Shown one piece after another: positions 1 to 7,934 of a stretch of 12,686 nucleotides of DNA (position 1 is its first letter; every line of letters begins with the position of its first letter). The notes under the pieces were generated by a model, which saw only the letters and a program-made list of their open reading frames with translations, was not told the DNA's origin and searched no databases. The DNA is from Bacillota bacterium (GTDB lineage Bacteria; Bacillota; Clostridia; Clostridiales; Clostridiaceae), in contig JAUZPI010000108.1 of NCBI GenBank assembly GCA_030706015.1, positions 1 to 12,686 on the forward strand, given 5' to 3'. The position numbers and the translations under genes are program-made.

Positions 1-247
1 ATAATTACGCTTTAGCAGCTTAGTCTGCTAACGTCCTACATGAGAGTCCCACGACTTGGGATAGGGCGTCAATTAGTGGGGAACCGAGTCTAGGAAAGCT
101 TTGACCTAGAAACGGAATTTATGAAGCTACTAAAGGTGGAATCCTGTCAGTGGGAGTCTGCTAGAGGGAATGTTAAAATACTGACTGCACTCGGAGATGC
201 TTAGGTATTGCGATTTTCGGACAGGGGTTCGACACCCCTCGCCTCCA
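1..247 (+). ncRNA. ssrA: tmRNA (ssrA), 3' part; 5' end outside the window
   Basis: Transfer-messenger RNA rescues stalled ribosomes: it acts as an alanyl-tRNA and then as an mRNA that adds a degradation tag, working with SmpB. The window opens inside the tag reading frame: codons from position 3 read N-Y-A-L-A-A and end at a TAG stop (21-23), a typical tag ending. After it comes a pseudoknot-rich stretch with several self-complementary GC-rich blocks. The 3' tRNA-like end is clear: a T-arm (AGGGG, loop TTCGACA, CCCCT), then the seven-base 3' acceptor strand CGCCTCC (240-246) and discriminator A (247). The next three bases are TCA rather than CCA, so the mature CCA end would have to be made after processing. 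The resume codon, the first tag codons and the 5' acceptor strand lie off the left edge. Confidence 0.96.
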
Positions 248-258
248 TCATAATAAGG

Positions 259-293
259 GACCACATTAGGCAGTAAGCTTAGTGTGGTCTTTT
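259..293 (+). terminator. Rho-independent terminator of ssrA
   Basis: A 10-base-pair stem (GACCACATTA with TAGTGTGGTC, one G-U pair) encloses an 11-base loop and is followed by TTTT. It starts about a dozen bases after the tmRNA 3' end, as expected for the ssrA terminator. Confidence 0.8.
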
Positions 294-323
294 ATGTTCT
301 CTATTTTAGTGATGTATAATACA

Positions 324-600
324 TCAACGAATATTTATGAACTCAGTATAAAAATCTTCTTTTTTTGATAGCATTTCAAGTGAATACCTTCCATTTTGTG
401 GCGTAACAGATTTATAATCTCGGATAATCATTTCGGCTCGTTTCTTCTTACTCTTCATCACTAAGTATGGTTCAATTTCTTTCAATAAATTAATAGCATC
501 ATTATATTTCACTGTATAGGTAAAGGAATTTTTATGATTCTCTTCATTAGGTTCTTAATAATGCTTTGTTATGTGTTATGCAAATTTCAAGGTTGGTTGT
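324..600 (-). pseudogene. Probable remnant of a LAGLIDADG-type homing endonuclease (C-terminal end)
   Basis: From a possible GTG at 512 the minus strand encodes 62 residues ending at a TGA at 324-326. The pattern A-x-x-L-L-K-E-I-E-P-Y-L-V followed by K-K-x-R-A-E and a tail V-T-P-Q-N-G-R-Y resembles the C-terminal end of bacterial LAGLIDADG endonucleases, whose 'L-x-x-I-x-P-Y-L' block is well conserved. The frame stays open upstream to a stop at 555-557 and reads N-S-F-T-Y-T-V, a plausible preceding beta strand. No Shine-Dalgarno sequence precedes the GTG. Shifting by one frame, 549-600 reads N-L-E-I-C-I-T-H-N-K-A-L-L, which resembles an earlier strand-helix segment of the same fold; a stop lies just before it. 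The picture is a decayed gene that has lost its N-terminal half and catalytic motifs. It may instead be a small hypothetical protein. Family recognition is from memory of the motif pattern, not a search. Confidence 0.42.
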
Positions 601-774
601 TTATTCAAGCATATTGTATTCTGAACAAAAAGAAATAACTGCAATAGAAGAATATTAATTAAGAAAAGTAAATGGGGAAGGGTTATAGATATGATCCAAG
701 CTAGCTGGCAGTATGGTCTGTGAGTATTTTTATATAAGAAAAAAACGTATTATAGTAGTTGTTGAAAATAATTA
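601..774. other. Intergenic stretch with no gene recognised
   Basis: Between the endonuclease remnant and the promoter of the protease gene I see no credible coding region or structured RNA. It is AT-rich. A 10-codon frame starting at 691 follows GGGGAAGGG, but is too short to support. Further decayed endonuclease sequence on the minus strand up to about 660 is possible but not convincing. Confidence 0.5.
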
Positions 775-803
775 TTGAAAAAAGTGGTAATATGCATTAT
801 TAT
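775..803 (+). promoter_or_regulatory. Sigma-A-type promoter for the cell-wall protease gene
   Basis: TTGAAA (775-780) and TATTAT (798-803) are separated by exactly 17 bases, each matching five of six consensus positions. They lie about 55 bases before the start codon. A GGGGGG ribosome binding site (848-853) sits five bases before ATG 859. Confidence 0.6.
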
Positions 804-858
804 AGTAAAATGAAGCTTCTACATGCAGGCTTTATTTTTATTATAATGGGGGGAAAAT

Positions 859-3800
859 ATGAGAAAAGCAAATTCAAAAATACTGTCTACATTTACTACA
901 GTAATCTTTGCCAGTTCTATGGTTCTAAACGTTAACATCACAAATGTTGCTGCTTCGGACTTGCACTATGACAAGATGAAGAATGTATTGTCAGAAAAAC
1001 TGTACAAGCAATCTAATCTAGAGAATTCCTTAAAGAAACTGCCAAAGGATAGTTTAAAGGCAGTAGAAAAATTAAAGGCCAATAACAGTACTAACGCAAA
1101 TCTAAGTAAATTGAATCCAAATGAAAAAGTAAGATTGATTGTTCAATTAGCTGATGAACCAGCTGTAAAAAAATCAGCAGCAGCAGCTTCAACTGTAAAA
1201 ACATTAAATAATATTAAGTATGTAAAAGCATCACAGGATTCTATAATTAAAAAGGTAGAAAACTTAACCGGCTCAAAAGTAAAGCAGTCTTATGGATACC
1301 TAGTCAACGGTTTTAGTATTAATGCTAAAAGAAGTGACATTGACAAAATTAAAGCTATATCAGGAGTTAAAACGGTTACAGTTGCTACAACTTATCACAT
1401 TGACATGAATTTTGCTAAAGAGTTAACGCAAGCCTATAGTACATGGAGTGACCTTGGATACAAAGGTGAAGGTATGGTAATATCTATAATTGACACTGGT
1501 ATCGACTATAATCATAAGGACTTAGTACTATCTGACGCAAGCAAAGCCAAGCTAACATCCAAAAATCAGCAAGGTCCAGGAAAATATTATACAGACAAAG
1601 TTCCATATGCTTACAACTTTGCAGATGGTAACAATGACGTTATAGATAAAAATCCTAACACTGAGATGCACGGTATGCATGTTGCTGGTATTGCTGCAGC
1701 TAATGGCAATAAAGAAGATGTAAACTCTCTTAAGGCTGTACAGGGAGTAGCTCCTGAAGCTCAGCTTCTGGATATGAAGGTATTTTCCAATGATCCAAGT
1801 TCTCAAGGCGCTTATTCAGATGATATCATATCAGCTATTGAAGATTCAGTACTACATGGTGCAGATGTAATAAACATGAGTTTAGGATCTGATAATGGAT
1901 TTACAGATCCAGAAGATCCAGAGCAAATTGCAGTGAAAAATGCAGTAAATCAAGGAGTAGTTGTAGTTACTGCTGCTGGAAACGCCTCTACTTCAACCGG
2001 TGATCCACTTGATAGTTCTCAAAAGAACTTACTTGGTACAGTTGATACAAGTACCGTAGGAGACCCTTCTACTGCTTCAGATGCAATTTCCGTTGCTTCT
2101 TTTGAAAATAGTAAAATAGTAGAAGCAGAATTAAATTATACTTCTAATGCACAGGATGGTTCTGGTTCAATGGCATTTGGAAAGGGTAGTATAGACCCAG
2201 ATGCTATTTTAAAGGATGATTCCGGATACAAGCTAGTAGATTGTGGTGAAGGCAGAAATTCCTATGACACACCAGACAGCACCATTTCAGACTTTGATGC
2301 GGCTGTCCTTGCTGGTAATATTGCATTAGTACAATGTTTTGATGGCACTTATGCAAGTAAGGAGCTAGCAGCAAAGGATGCAGGAGCAATAGGAATTATA
2401 TTCTATGGTGCTCAAGGCGATGATACTATAATCAGTATTCCGAGTTATTCGGATATAGCTATACCTTGTATGAGTATAACTAATTCAAGTGCTGAGAAAT
2501 TAAAGAATTTAATAAATAATGATCTGAGAATATACTTTAAAGGAACTAAAATAACTGTTGATAATCCTGATGCAAATGCAATGTCCTATTTCAGTTCCTG
2601 GGGACCAACACCAAGCCTTGATTTTAAGCCTGAGTTGACAGCGCCTGGTGGAAATATATATTCCTTAGCAAACAATAATTCATATCAAAGCTTAAGTGGT
2701 ACATCCATGGCAACACCTAACACCTCTGGCGGAGAAGCATTGATATTACAAGGTATAAAGGCTAAGAACTTAGGAATAACCGGAAGGGAATTGGTTCAGT
2801 TTACAAAGAATACTACTATTAATACTGCTAAGATAGAAATGGACAAGCAAAATAATAGTATTCCATATTCACCAAGAAGACAAGGGGCAGGATTATTGCA
2901 AATAAAAGATGCAATAAATAATAATGTTATAGCAACAGATAACAATGGAAATGCAGCTATTTCATTAAAGCAAATAGGTAAGACTACTACGTTTACTTTA
3001 AATCTTAAAAATTACGGCACCGCAGATGCTAGTTATACACTTCCTGCAGGTTATATTCTATCTGAAAGTGTTGATAAAAGTACCTCAAAAATAAATGAGT
3101 ACTCAATATCTGGTGCCGATATGAGCTTTGACAAAAATACTGTTACTGTTCCAGCAAAAGGCGAGGCAAAAGTTAATGTAACAATTAATCTGCCAGATAG
3201 CTTTAGTAAGCAGCAGTATGTTGAGGGATTTGTTAAATTGGTATCTAATGATAGCAATATACCTTCTATAAGCGTACCGTATATGGCTTTCTATGGCGAT
3301 TGGTCTGCAGTGCAAAATATTGATAATCCTTCATGGCAACAAGACTCTTTGGCTTCTAAAGCGTTTAGTAATTTCATCTCTAACTTGATATATCAAGCGT
3401 CTGGAAGCAAGGTTCAAGTTAATGCTCAAATGGGAACAGAACTTTTAACAGAAAACCAGAATGGTGTTTTACCTTGTGGTTTAATACCAGGTGATAACTT
3501 TGATCCTGAAGCCTTTACATCAGGTAATACTATAAATCTTTTCTCAATTGATCCTAATAAAATTGCTTTTTCACCTAATGCAGATAATTCAAATGATTTA
3601 GTGATTCCAAGTTTGTACCATTTAAGAGATGTTAAAAACCTTAAGGTAGATGTTCTAGATACGAACAAAAAAGTAATCAGAACCTTAAACAATAACATCA
3701 ATGAGAGAAAAGATCTTCTTCAAAATAATTTAATTTTAGGATTAATACTTGGTATAATGGGTACACCAAATATCAATTATAGCTGGGATGGAAGCCTTTA

Positions 3801-6663
3801 TGATGCAAGTACTGGACAATTTGCTACTGCACCAGAAGGTCAATATTACATCAGAATAACAAGCAAAGCAGATATGCCTAATGCTGAAGAACAAACTATA
3901 GATATGCCTGTTAAACTAGATGTTACAGCTCCTCAAATAAAAATAATATCTGATTCAGTAGGCAGTGATAACACCTGTTTACTAAAGTGGACTGAAACAG
4001 ATAATGTTAATGGTTCAGGAGTTAATCCAGCAATAAATGCAATACTTATCAATGGACAACCTGTTGATGAAAAAAATGCTTCAGCAATAAGCTATGATGA
4101 AGCTGCTAAAACTTACAGCTGCAGTGTAAAATTGGATCAGGACTCAAATAACTTAATTGAAATAGGTGCACAGGACTATGCTGGAAACACAGGAATGGAT
4201 AACATATATGTAAAGAGTGGAAACCCAGATTCAATTAGCTTTGACAACTTAAGTGATAATATGAAGATAAATAATAAAAGCTTCACTATTAAAGGAAAAG
4301 TAAGAGACGATGTAAAAGCTTTAAGTATTAATGGTTCTAATGTTAACATAGAAAATAACTCAACCTTTAGTCAAACGGTTGAATTACAAGAGGGAGCTAA
4401 CACAATAATAGTAAAAGCTTTAGACAACAATAATAACGAGTTATTTAATAAAACCTATAATGTAGATTGTGATGATATTGCCCCTGAGCTTACACTAACG
4501 GAGCCTTCCCTAGATTCAGAGGGCAGGGTGTATACAGCTGATACAAGCCTTACGATAAGCGGTAAGGTTACAGATGCTCATCAATTAACATTAAAAATTA
4601 ATGGAGAAGATACTCAGATAGATTCAAATGGCAATTTTATAACAAAAGTAGATATACAAGATAGTACATATATCCCAATAGAGTCGGTGGATGATTACGG
4701 AAATGCCACTTATACTGGTATAAATGTAATGTATACTGCTAATACAGTGCCATTTAGCGTAAGCTTTGATAATTTAGGCGCATACATGATTTTACCAAAG
4801 ATTGCTGCAGACAAGGATGTTTACTTAATAACTGGACATGTGAATCATCCAGTAAGTGTATTTAATATAAATGATACTGCAGTAACAATAAATAAAGATT
4901 TATCCTTTAGCATCCCTGTTAAGTTAAGTCAGGGTAAAAATGCTATTAAGGTTTATGCTGAAGATGATAATCATAATGTTCTAATGGATCAACAATATAA
5001 GGTTTTTTATGCAAATGAAGCTCCAAAACTGATTATGTCAAATCCATCTATTAATGCGGATGGAAATATATATACTAATCAGGATTCATTAAATGTAAGT
5101 GGCCAAACTGTAAGCCAGGGTTTTGACTACTCATTATATATAGACGGAAATTCTGTAAGCAGAGTAGTAAATTCACCCACAAATAGTAATAATGATTTTT
5201 CTTATAATGTTCCTGTAAAAAATGGTGACAAATTAGATATTGTTCTTAAAGATGATGCAGGTAATACTTATGAGGATATTACTAATGTTGTTGTAGATAA
5301 AGCAGCGCCAAAGGCGCCAGCCATTATACTAGACAATTTAAAACCAACAAATAAAAATGTTTTAGTAACTGTAAGTGCTGATAAGGATGATAAAGATATT
5401 GCCAATATTGAGTATAGTTTCGACCATAATACATGGCTGCAGTATGATGCTCCTTTTAATGTATCATCTAATAAAAAGGTCTATGCAAGACTGATTGATT
5501 TTGCAGGAAACAGCAGCGAAGCATCTTTAGATATTACTAATATTGATAAAACTCCACCAGTAATAAGTATTTCTGGAGTTGAAAATGGCAAGAGCTACAA
5601 CAGTAACATTAAACCAAGCGTAACCACTAACGAAGGAACTTTAACTATGCAGCTTGACAATAATGTTTATAATGGAGAAGAGATAACCTCTGAGGGAAAA
5701 CATCTTCTTAAAGTTTCCGCTGTAGATGCAGCAGGAAATTCTACTAATCAGCAAGTTTCATTTGTTATAGATAAAACGCCGCCTGTTATTTCTGTTGCTG
5801 GGCTTGAAAGCGGTGGAACTTATTATAACAAAGTCAGCCCCAAAATATCTGTTAATGAAGGAACATATTCAGCAACCCTTGATGATAAAGAATATACTGG
5901 CGCTGATATTACTACACTTGGAAATCATAAACTAACCATAACTTCCAAGGATGAAGTAAATAATGTATCTACAAAAACAATTAATTTTACAATAGTAGCC
6001 GCAATAAGCAATGATTCAGATTCCGCTGGTTCGGCAGGTAAAGCAATAGTTGCTGCATCAGATAAAACAGAAAATGTTACCTTGATTAATACCACAATAA
6101 TCAATAAATCCTTCTTTGGGGAAATTGCAGGTAGTGATAGAAATGCAAGCTTCACAGTTAACAGTAATAATACTCCTATAACATGGACATTTAGTGGTAA
6201 GGATATTAATGCAAGTAACATTAAGGATATAGATTTATCTTTAAACATTGAAGCTCCAAACAAAAAGGTTATTTCTAAGCTTGATAGCAATGCTCAAATA
6301 ATATCCTTTAAAGATAATGGAGTATTACCAGCTCCTGCAACCTTAAAAATTAAAATTGATTCCACTAAAGTGGATATAAGCAAAGGTATTTACTTCTATT
6401 ATTATAATCCAGCTTCAAAAGATGCTGAATTAATTGCAGGACCTTTAACCCCAGATGCAGATGGATATGTAACAGTAACTGTTAAACACTGCAGCGATTA
6501 CTTCTTCTCTAATAATGATAATACTAAAGTTCAGCAGTCAGTAGCCAATCTTCCAAAGACTGGTTCCATAGTTGATATGAAATCACTTATGGTAATAGGA
6601 ATTGGATTTATTGTTTCAGGAGCTATGATAGTATTTAGAAGAAGAAAATACAACAAAGCTTAA
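859..6663 (+). CDS. Cell-wall-anchored subtilisin-family (S8) serine protease, lactocepin / C5a-peptidase type
   Basis: Secreted endopeptidase expected to be tethered to peptidoglycan by sortase and to cleave extracellular proteins; the substrate is unknown. Order of parts in 1934 residues: signal peptide (cleavage likely after A-A at 32); I9-type propeptide (about 88-178); S8 catalytic domain (about 200-650) with Asp212 in I-I-D-T-G, His271 in H-G-M-H-V-A-G, oxyanion Asn375 in A-A-G-N and Ser616 in G-T-S-M-A-T-P; a PA domain inserted between Asn and Ser (about 440-560); an Fn3-like domain (about 695-815); a domain with S-P-N-A-D near 905 like the lactocepin A region or FlgD-type Ig; two tandem modules of about 175 residues (1126-1300, 1301-1479); an OmpL47-like segment; two 75-residue Ig repeats starting D-K-T-P-P (1563, 1638); a C-terminal domain (about 1715-1890); then LPKTG (1898-1902), a membrane segment and R-R-R-K. 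All catalytic residues are present, so it should be active. His-Gly-Met-His in place of His-Gly-Thr-His is, as I recall, usual in lactocepins. No sortase gene is in the window. The gene has its own promoter and terminator. Confidence 0.95.
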   Translation: MRKANSKILSTFTTVIFASSMVLNVNITNVAASDLHYDKMKNVLSEKLYKQSNLENSLKKLPKDSLKAVEKLKANNSTNANLSKLNPNEKVRLIVQLADEPAVKKSAAAASTVKTLNNIKYVKASQDSIIKKVENLTGSKVKQSYGYLVNGFSINAKRSDIDKIKAISGVKTVTVATTYHIDMNFAKELTQAYSTWSDLGYKGEGMVISIIDTGIDYNHKDLVLSDASKAKLTSKNQQGPGKYYTDKVPYAYNFADGNNDVIDKNPNTEMHGMHVAGIAAANGNKEDVNSLKAVQGVAPEAQLLDMKVFSNDPSSQGAYSDDIISAIEDSVLHGADVINMSLGSDNGFTDPEDPEQIAVKNAVNQGVVVVTAAGNASTSTGDPLDSSQKNLLGTVDTSTVGDPSTASDAISVASFENSKIVEAELNYTSNAQDGSGSMAFGKGSIDPDAILKDDSGYKLVDCGEGRNSYDTPDSTISDFDAAVLAGNIALVQCFDGTYASKELAAKDAGAIGIIFYGAQGDDTIISIPSYSDIAIPCMSITNSSAEKLKNLINNDLRIYFKGTKITVDNPDANAMSYFSSWGPTPSLDFKPELTAPGGNIYSLANNNSYQSLSGTSMATPNTSGGEALILQGIKAKNLGITGRELVQFTKNTTINTAKIEMDKQNNSIPYSPRRQGAGLLQIKDAINNNVIATDNNGNAAISLKQIGKTTTFTLNLKNYGTADASYTLPAGYILSESVDKSTSKINEYSISGADMSFDKNTVTVPAKGEAKVNVTINLPDSFSKQQYVEGFVKLVSNDSNIPSISVPYMAFYGDWSAVQNIDNPSWQQDSLASKAFSNFISNLIYQASGSKVQVNAQMGTELLTENQNGVLPCGLIPGDNFDPEAFTSGNTINLFSIDPNKIAFSPNADNSNDLVIPSLYHLRDVKNLKVDVLDTNKKVIRTLNNNINERKDLLQNNLILGLILGIMGTPNINYSWDGSLYDASTGQFATAPEGQYYIRITSKADMPNAEEQTIDMPVKLDVTAPQIKIISDSVGSDNTCLLKWTETDNVNGSGVNPAINAILINGQPVDEKNASAISYDEAAKTYSCSVKLDQDSNNLIEIGAQDYAGNTGMDNIYVKSGNPDSISFDNLSDNMKINNKSFTIKGKVRDDVKALSINGSNVNIENNSTFSQTVELQEGANTIIVKALDNNNNELFNKTYNVDCDDIAPELTLTEPSLDSEGRVYTADTSLTISGKVTDAHQLTLKINGEDTQIDSNGNFITKVDIQDSTYIPIESVDDYGNATYTGINVMYTANTVPFSVSFDNLGAYMILPKIAADKDVYLITGHVNHPVSVFNINDTAVTINKDLSFSIPVKLSQGKNAIKVYAEDDNHNVLMDQQYKVFYANEAPKLIMSNPSINADGNIYTNQDSLNVSGQTVSQGFDYSLYIDGNSVSRVVNSPTNSNNDFSYNVPVKNGDKLDIVLKDDAGNTYEDITNVVVDKAAPKAPAIILDNLKPTNKNVLVTVSADKDDKDIANIEYSFDHNTWLQYDAPFNVSSNKKVYARLIDFAGNSSEASLDITNIDKTPPVISISGVENGKSYNSNIKPSVTTNEGTLTMQLDNNVYNGEEITSEGKHLLKVSAVDAAGNSTNQQVSFVIDKTPPVISVAGLESGGTYYNKVSPKISVNEGTYSATLDDKEYTGADITTLGNHKLTITSKDEVNNVSTKTINFTIVAAISNDSDSAGSAGKAIVAASDKTENVTLINTTIINKSFFGEIAGSDRNASFTVNSNNTPITWTFSGKDINASNIKDIDLSLNIEAPNKKVISKLDSNAQIISFKDNGVLPAPATLKIKIDSTKVDISKGIYFYYYNPASKDAELIAGPLTPDADGYVTVTVKHCSDYFFSNNDNTKVQQSVANLPKTGSIVDMKSLMVIGIGFIVSGAMIVFRRRKYNKA

Positions 6664-6675
6664 AGATAAACTGAG

Positions 6676-6700
6676 TTCTTAGCGTCAAGGACGCTTAGAA
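6676..6700 (+). repeat. Short hairpin just after the protease gene
   Basis: TTCTTAGCGTC and GACGCTTAGAA pair over ten of eleven positions (one T-T mismatch) around a three-base AAG loop. It begins 13 bases after the protease stop codon. No T-run follows, so it is not a classical terminator; it could protect the 3' end of the mRNA or belong to the larger structured element directly downstream. Confidence 0.6.
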
Positions 6701-6704
6701 ATCG

Positions 6705-6778
6705 TTATCCAGTGACGTAGCAGCCGTTATCTCCCGCTTGTAGAAGCGGGAGTATTACGGCTGGTAGTCATCGGATAA
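6705..6778. repeat. Long nested imperfect inverted repeat (structured element)
   Basis: Three stacked stems fold on one axis. The outer stem pairs TTATCCAGTGAC (6705-6716) with GTCATCGGATAA (6767-6778), with one mismatch and one G-U. The middle stem pairs CAGCCGT (6721-6727) with ACGGCTG (6757-6763). The inner stem pairs CTCCCGCTT (6731-6739) with AAGCGGGAG (6744-6752) around a GTAG loop. Small internal loops separate them (GTAG/GTA and TAT/TATT). It is much richer in G and C than its surroundings and lacks a T-run. It could be a dispersed palindromic element, a remnant of the subterminal hairpins of an IS200/IS605-type element, or a stable 3' UTR structure of the protease mRNA. I cannot choose between these from one copy. 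Confidence 0.75.
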
Positions 6779-6810
6779 AAAATCTTTAGAATAAAGGTAA
6801 CAAGATCACA

Positions 6811-6849
6811 AAACCCACAGCAATCACAAATTTTGATTGTTGTGGGTTT
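6811..6849. terminator. Strong terminator behind the protease gene
   Basis: AAACCCACAGCAATCA (6811-6826) pairs with TGATTGTTGTGGGTTT (6834-6849) over 16 positions with one G-U pair and a seven-base loop. The A-rich left side and T-rich right side could let it work on both strands, although no gene runs into it from the right. It separates the protease unit from the YitT gene. Confidence 0.8.
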
Positions 6850-6875
6850 AAATCATTTTTTGCTGCTTGTTTCAA

Positions 6876-6904
6876 TTGAAATTTTAGCGGGTATATTTTA
6901 TACT
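6876..6904 (+). promoter_or_regulatory. Sigma-A-type promoter for the YitT-family gene
   Basis: TTGAAA (6876-6881) and TATACT (6899-6904) are 17 bases apart, both close to consensus, and lie downstream of the protease terminator and about 53 bases before ATG 6958. Confidence 0.6.
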
Positions 6905-6957
6905 GGAGTTTGATTGTTTAAAATATATTAATATATACAAAGGAGACGCAGAAGTAC

Positions 6958-7821
6958 ATGCTTAAAAAATATTCAACAATGTTAAAAAACATAGGATTAA
7001 TTTTACTCGGTAATACAGTGTACGCCTTGGCAGTTACCATGTTTATTCTTCCCAATGGATTAATTACTGGAGGAACCACGGGATTATCATTATTATTTTA
7101 TCATAAGCTTGGTATTCCAATTACGGTGTTTGTTTCTATATTTAATATTATAATGTTTATTTTGGGGGCAGCAATTCTAGGCAGAGCATTTGCCCTTACA
7201 ACATTAATTAGCACTTTCTATTATCCGTTTATTCTGGGTATCTTTCAAAAAACTTCATTGCTGCAGAATATGACTTCTGACCATCTCCTTTCAGCAATTT
7301 ATGCTGGAATTATGATAGGTTTTAGTATTGGAATAGTTATTAAAGCCGGAGCATCTACTGGTGGTATGGATATACCTCCGCTGGTATTAAATAAAAAACT
7401 AGGCCTTTCGGTTTCGGTAGTAATGTATGGGCTAGATTTTACGATTCTATTGACACAAATGCTCTTTGCAAACAAAGAACAGGTGCTATATGGAATTCTA
7501 TTGGTGATAATATATACAGTGGTACTGGATAAAGTACTATTGCTTGGACAATCTCGTACACAGGTTAAAATCATCAGCGAAAAGTATGAGGAAGTTAACC
7601 AGATGATTATTCAACGTATTGATAGAGGTTCCACTTTGATTCATGCTGAAACAGGATATTTGCATAATAAAAATTTAGTTGTGCTTACTGTGGTTTCAAA
7701 CCGTCAACTTCCAAAGCTGAATGATATAGTTCTCGCTATAGACCCTAAAGCCTTTATGATTATTAACAGGGTGAATGAAGTAAAAGGTCATGGATTCACC
7801 ATGAATAAACTTTATAGATAA
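6958..7821 (+). CDS. YitT-family membrane protein (DUF161 plus C-terminal DUF2179)
   Basis: Integral membrane protein of a widespread Firmicutes family whose biochemical role is not established; some members are suspected transporters. The first 195 or so of 287 residues form about five to six hydrophobic segments (roughly 10-32, 48-70, 75-97, 108-130, 150-168, 172-195). The family signature is visible as G-L-I-T-G-G-T-T-G near residue 35-43 and A-G-A-S-T-G-G-M-D near 129-138. The last 85 residues are soluble and match the DUF2179 ending (T-Q-V-K-I-I-S near the start, then a block with A-I-D-P-K-A-F-M-I-I). Length is usual for the family and nothing is truncated. AGGAG (6941-6945) lies 12 bases before the ATG, slightly far; the next in-frame ATG is seven codons later and has no better site. 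It has its own promoter. No terminator is apparent between it and the chemotaxis gene, so some read-through into that gene is possible. Confidence 0.9.
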   Translation: MLKKYSTMLKNIGLILLGNTVYALAVTMFILPNGLITGGTTGLSLLFYHKLGIPITVFVSIFNIIMFILGAAILGRAFALTTLISTFYYPFILGIFQKTSLLQNMTSDHLLSAIYAGIMIGFSIGIVIKAGASTGGMDIPPLVLNKKLGLSVSVVMYGLDFTILLTQMLFANKEQVLYGILLVIIYTVVLDKVLLLGQSRTQVKIISEKYEEVNQMIIQRIDRGSTLIHAETGYLHNKNLVVLTVVSNRQLPKLNDIVLAIDPKAFMIINRVNEVKGHGFTMNKLYR

Positions 7822-7845
7822 GATTTATAAGTAAGTTTCCAAAAC

Positions 7846-7862
7846 TTAACTATCAGTTAACA
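7846..7862 (+). promoter_or_regulatory. TTAACT-N5-TTAACA pair upstream of the chemotaxis gene
   Basis: Two TTAAC-type hexamers begin 11 bases apart (7846 and 7857). They also form an inverted repeat TTAACT-ATC-AGTTAA (7846-7860). A possible -10 box TATGAT lies at 7878-7883, so the site would be at or just above a -35 position that is otherwise poor. The 11-base direct spacing is that of PhoP boxes in Bacillus; the inverted-repeat reading suits a dimeric repressor. The site is a candidate only. Confidence 0.3.
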
Positions 7863-7934
7863 ACAAAATAATACTTCTATGATACATTTAATATGTCGAA
7901 CCTTATGTGATTAATATGTATTGGGAGGAAAGTT

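Noticed and set aside
691..723. A 10-codon frame (ATG to TGA) behind GGGGAAGGG, possibly a leader or signal peptide
   Set aside because: It lies upstream of the apparent promoter of the protease gene, is too short to score, has no adjacent attenuator-like structure and encodes no recognisable motif.
1552..1806. Minus-strand open frame inside the protease gene
   Set aside because: It is opposite the catalytic Asp-to-His region of a clear S8 protease, has no ribosome binding site and no recognisable domain; it is a shadow frame.
5925..6290. 121-residue minus-strand frame inside the protease gene
   Set aside because: Its hydrophobic composition is the expected complement of the polar Ig-repeat coding strand; no start signals are seen.
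6705..6778. Considered as a riboswitch or the main terminator
   Set aside because: It lies behind a stop codon rather than ahead of a start, has no T-tract, and a separate strong terminator follows at 6811-6849; no known riboswitch core motif is visible.
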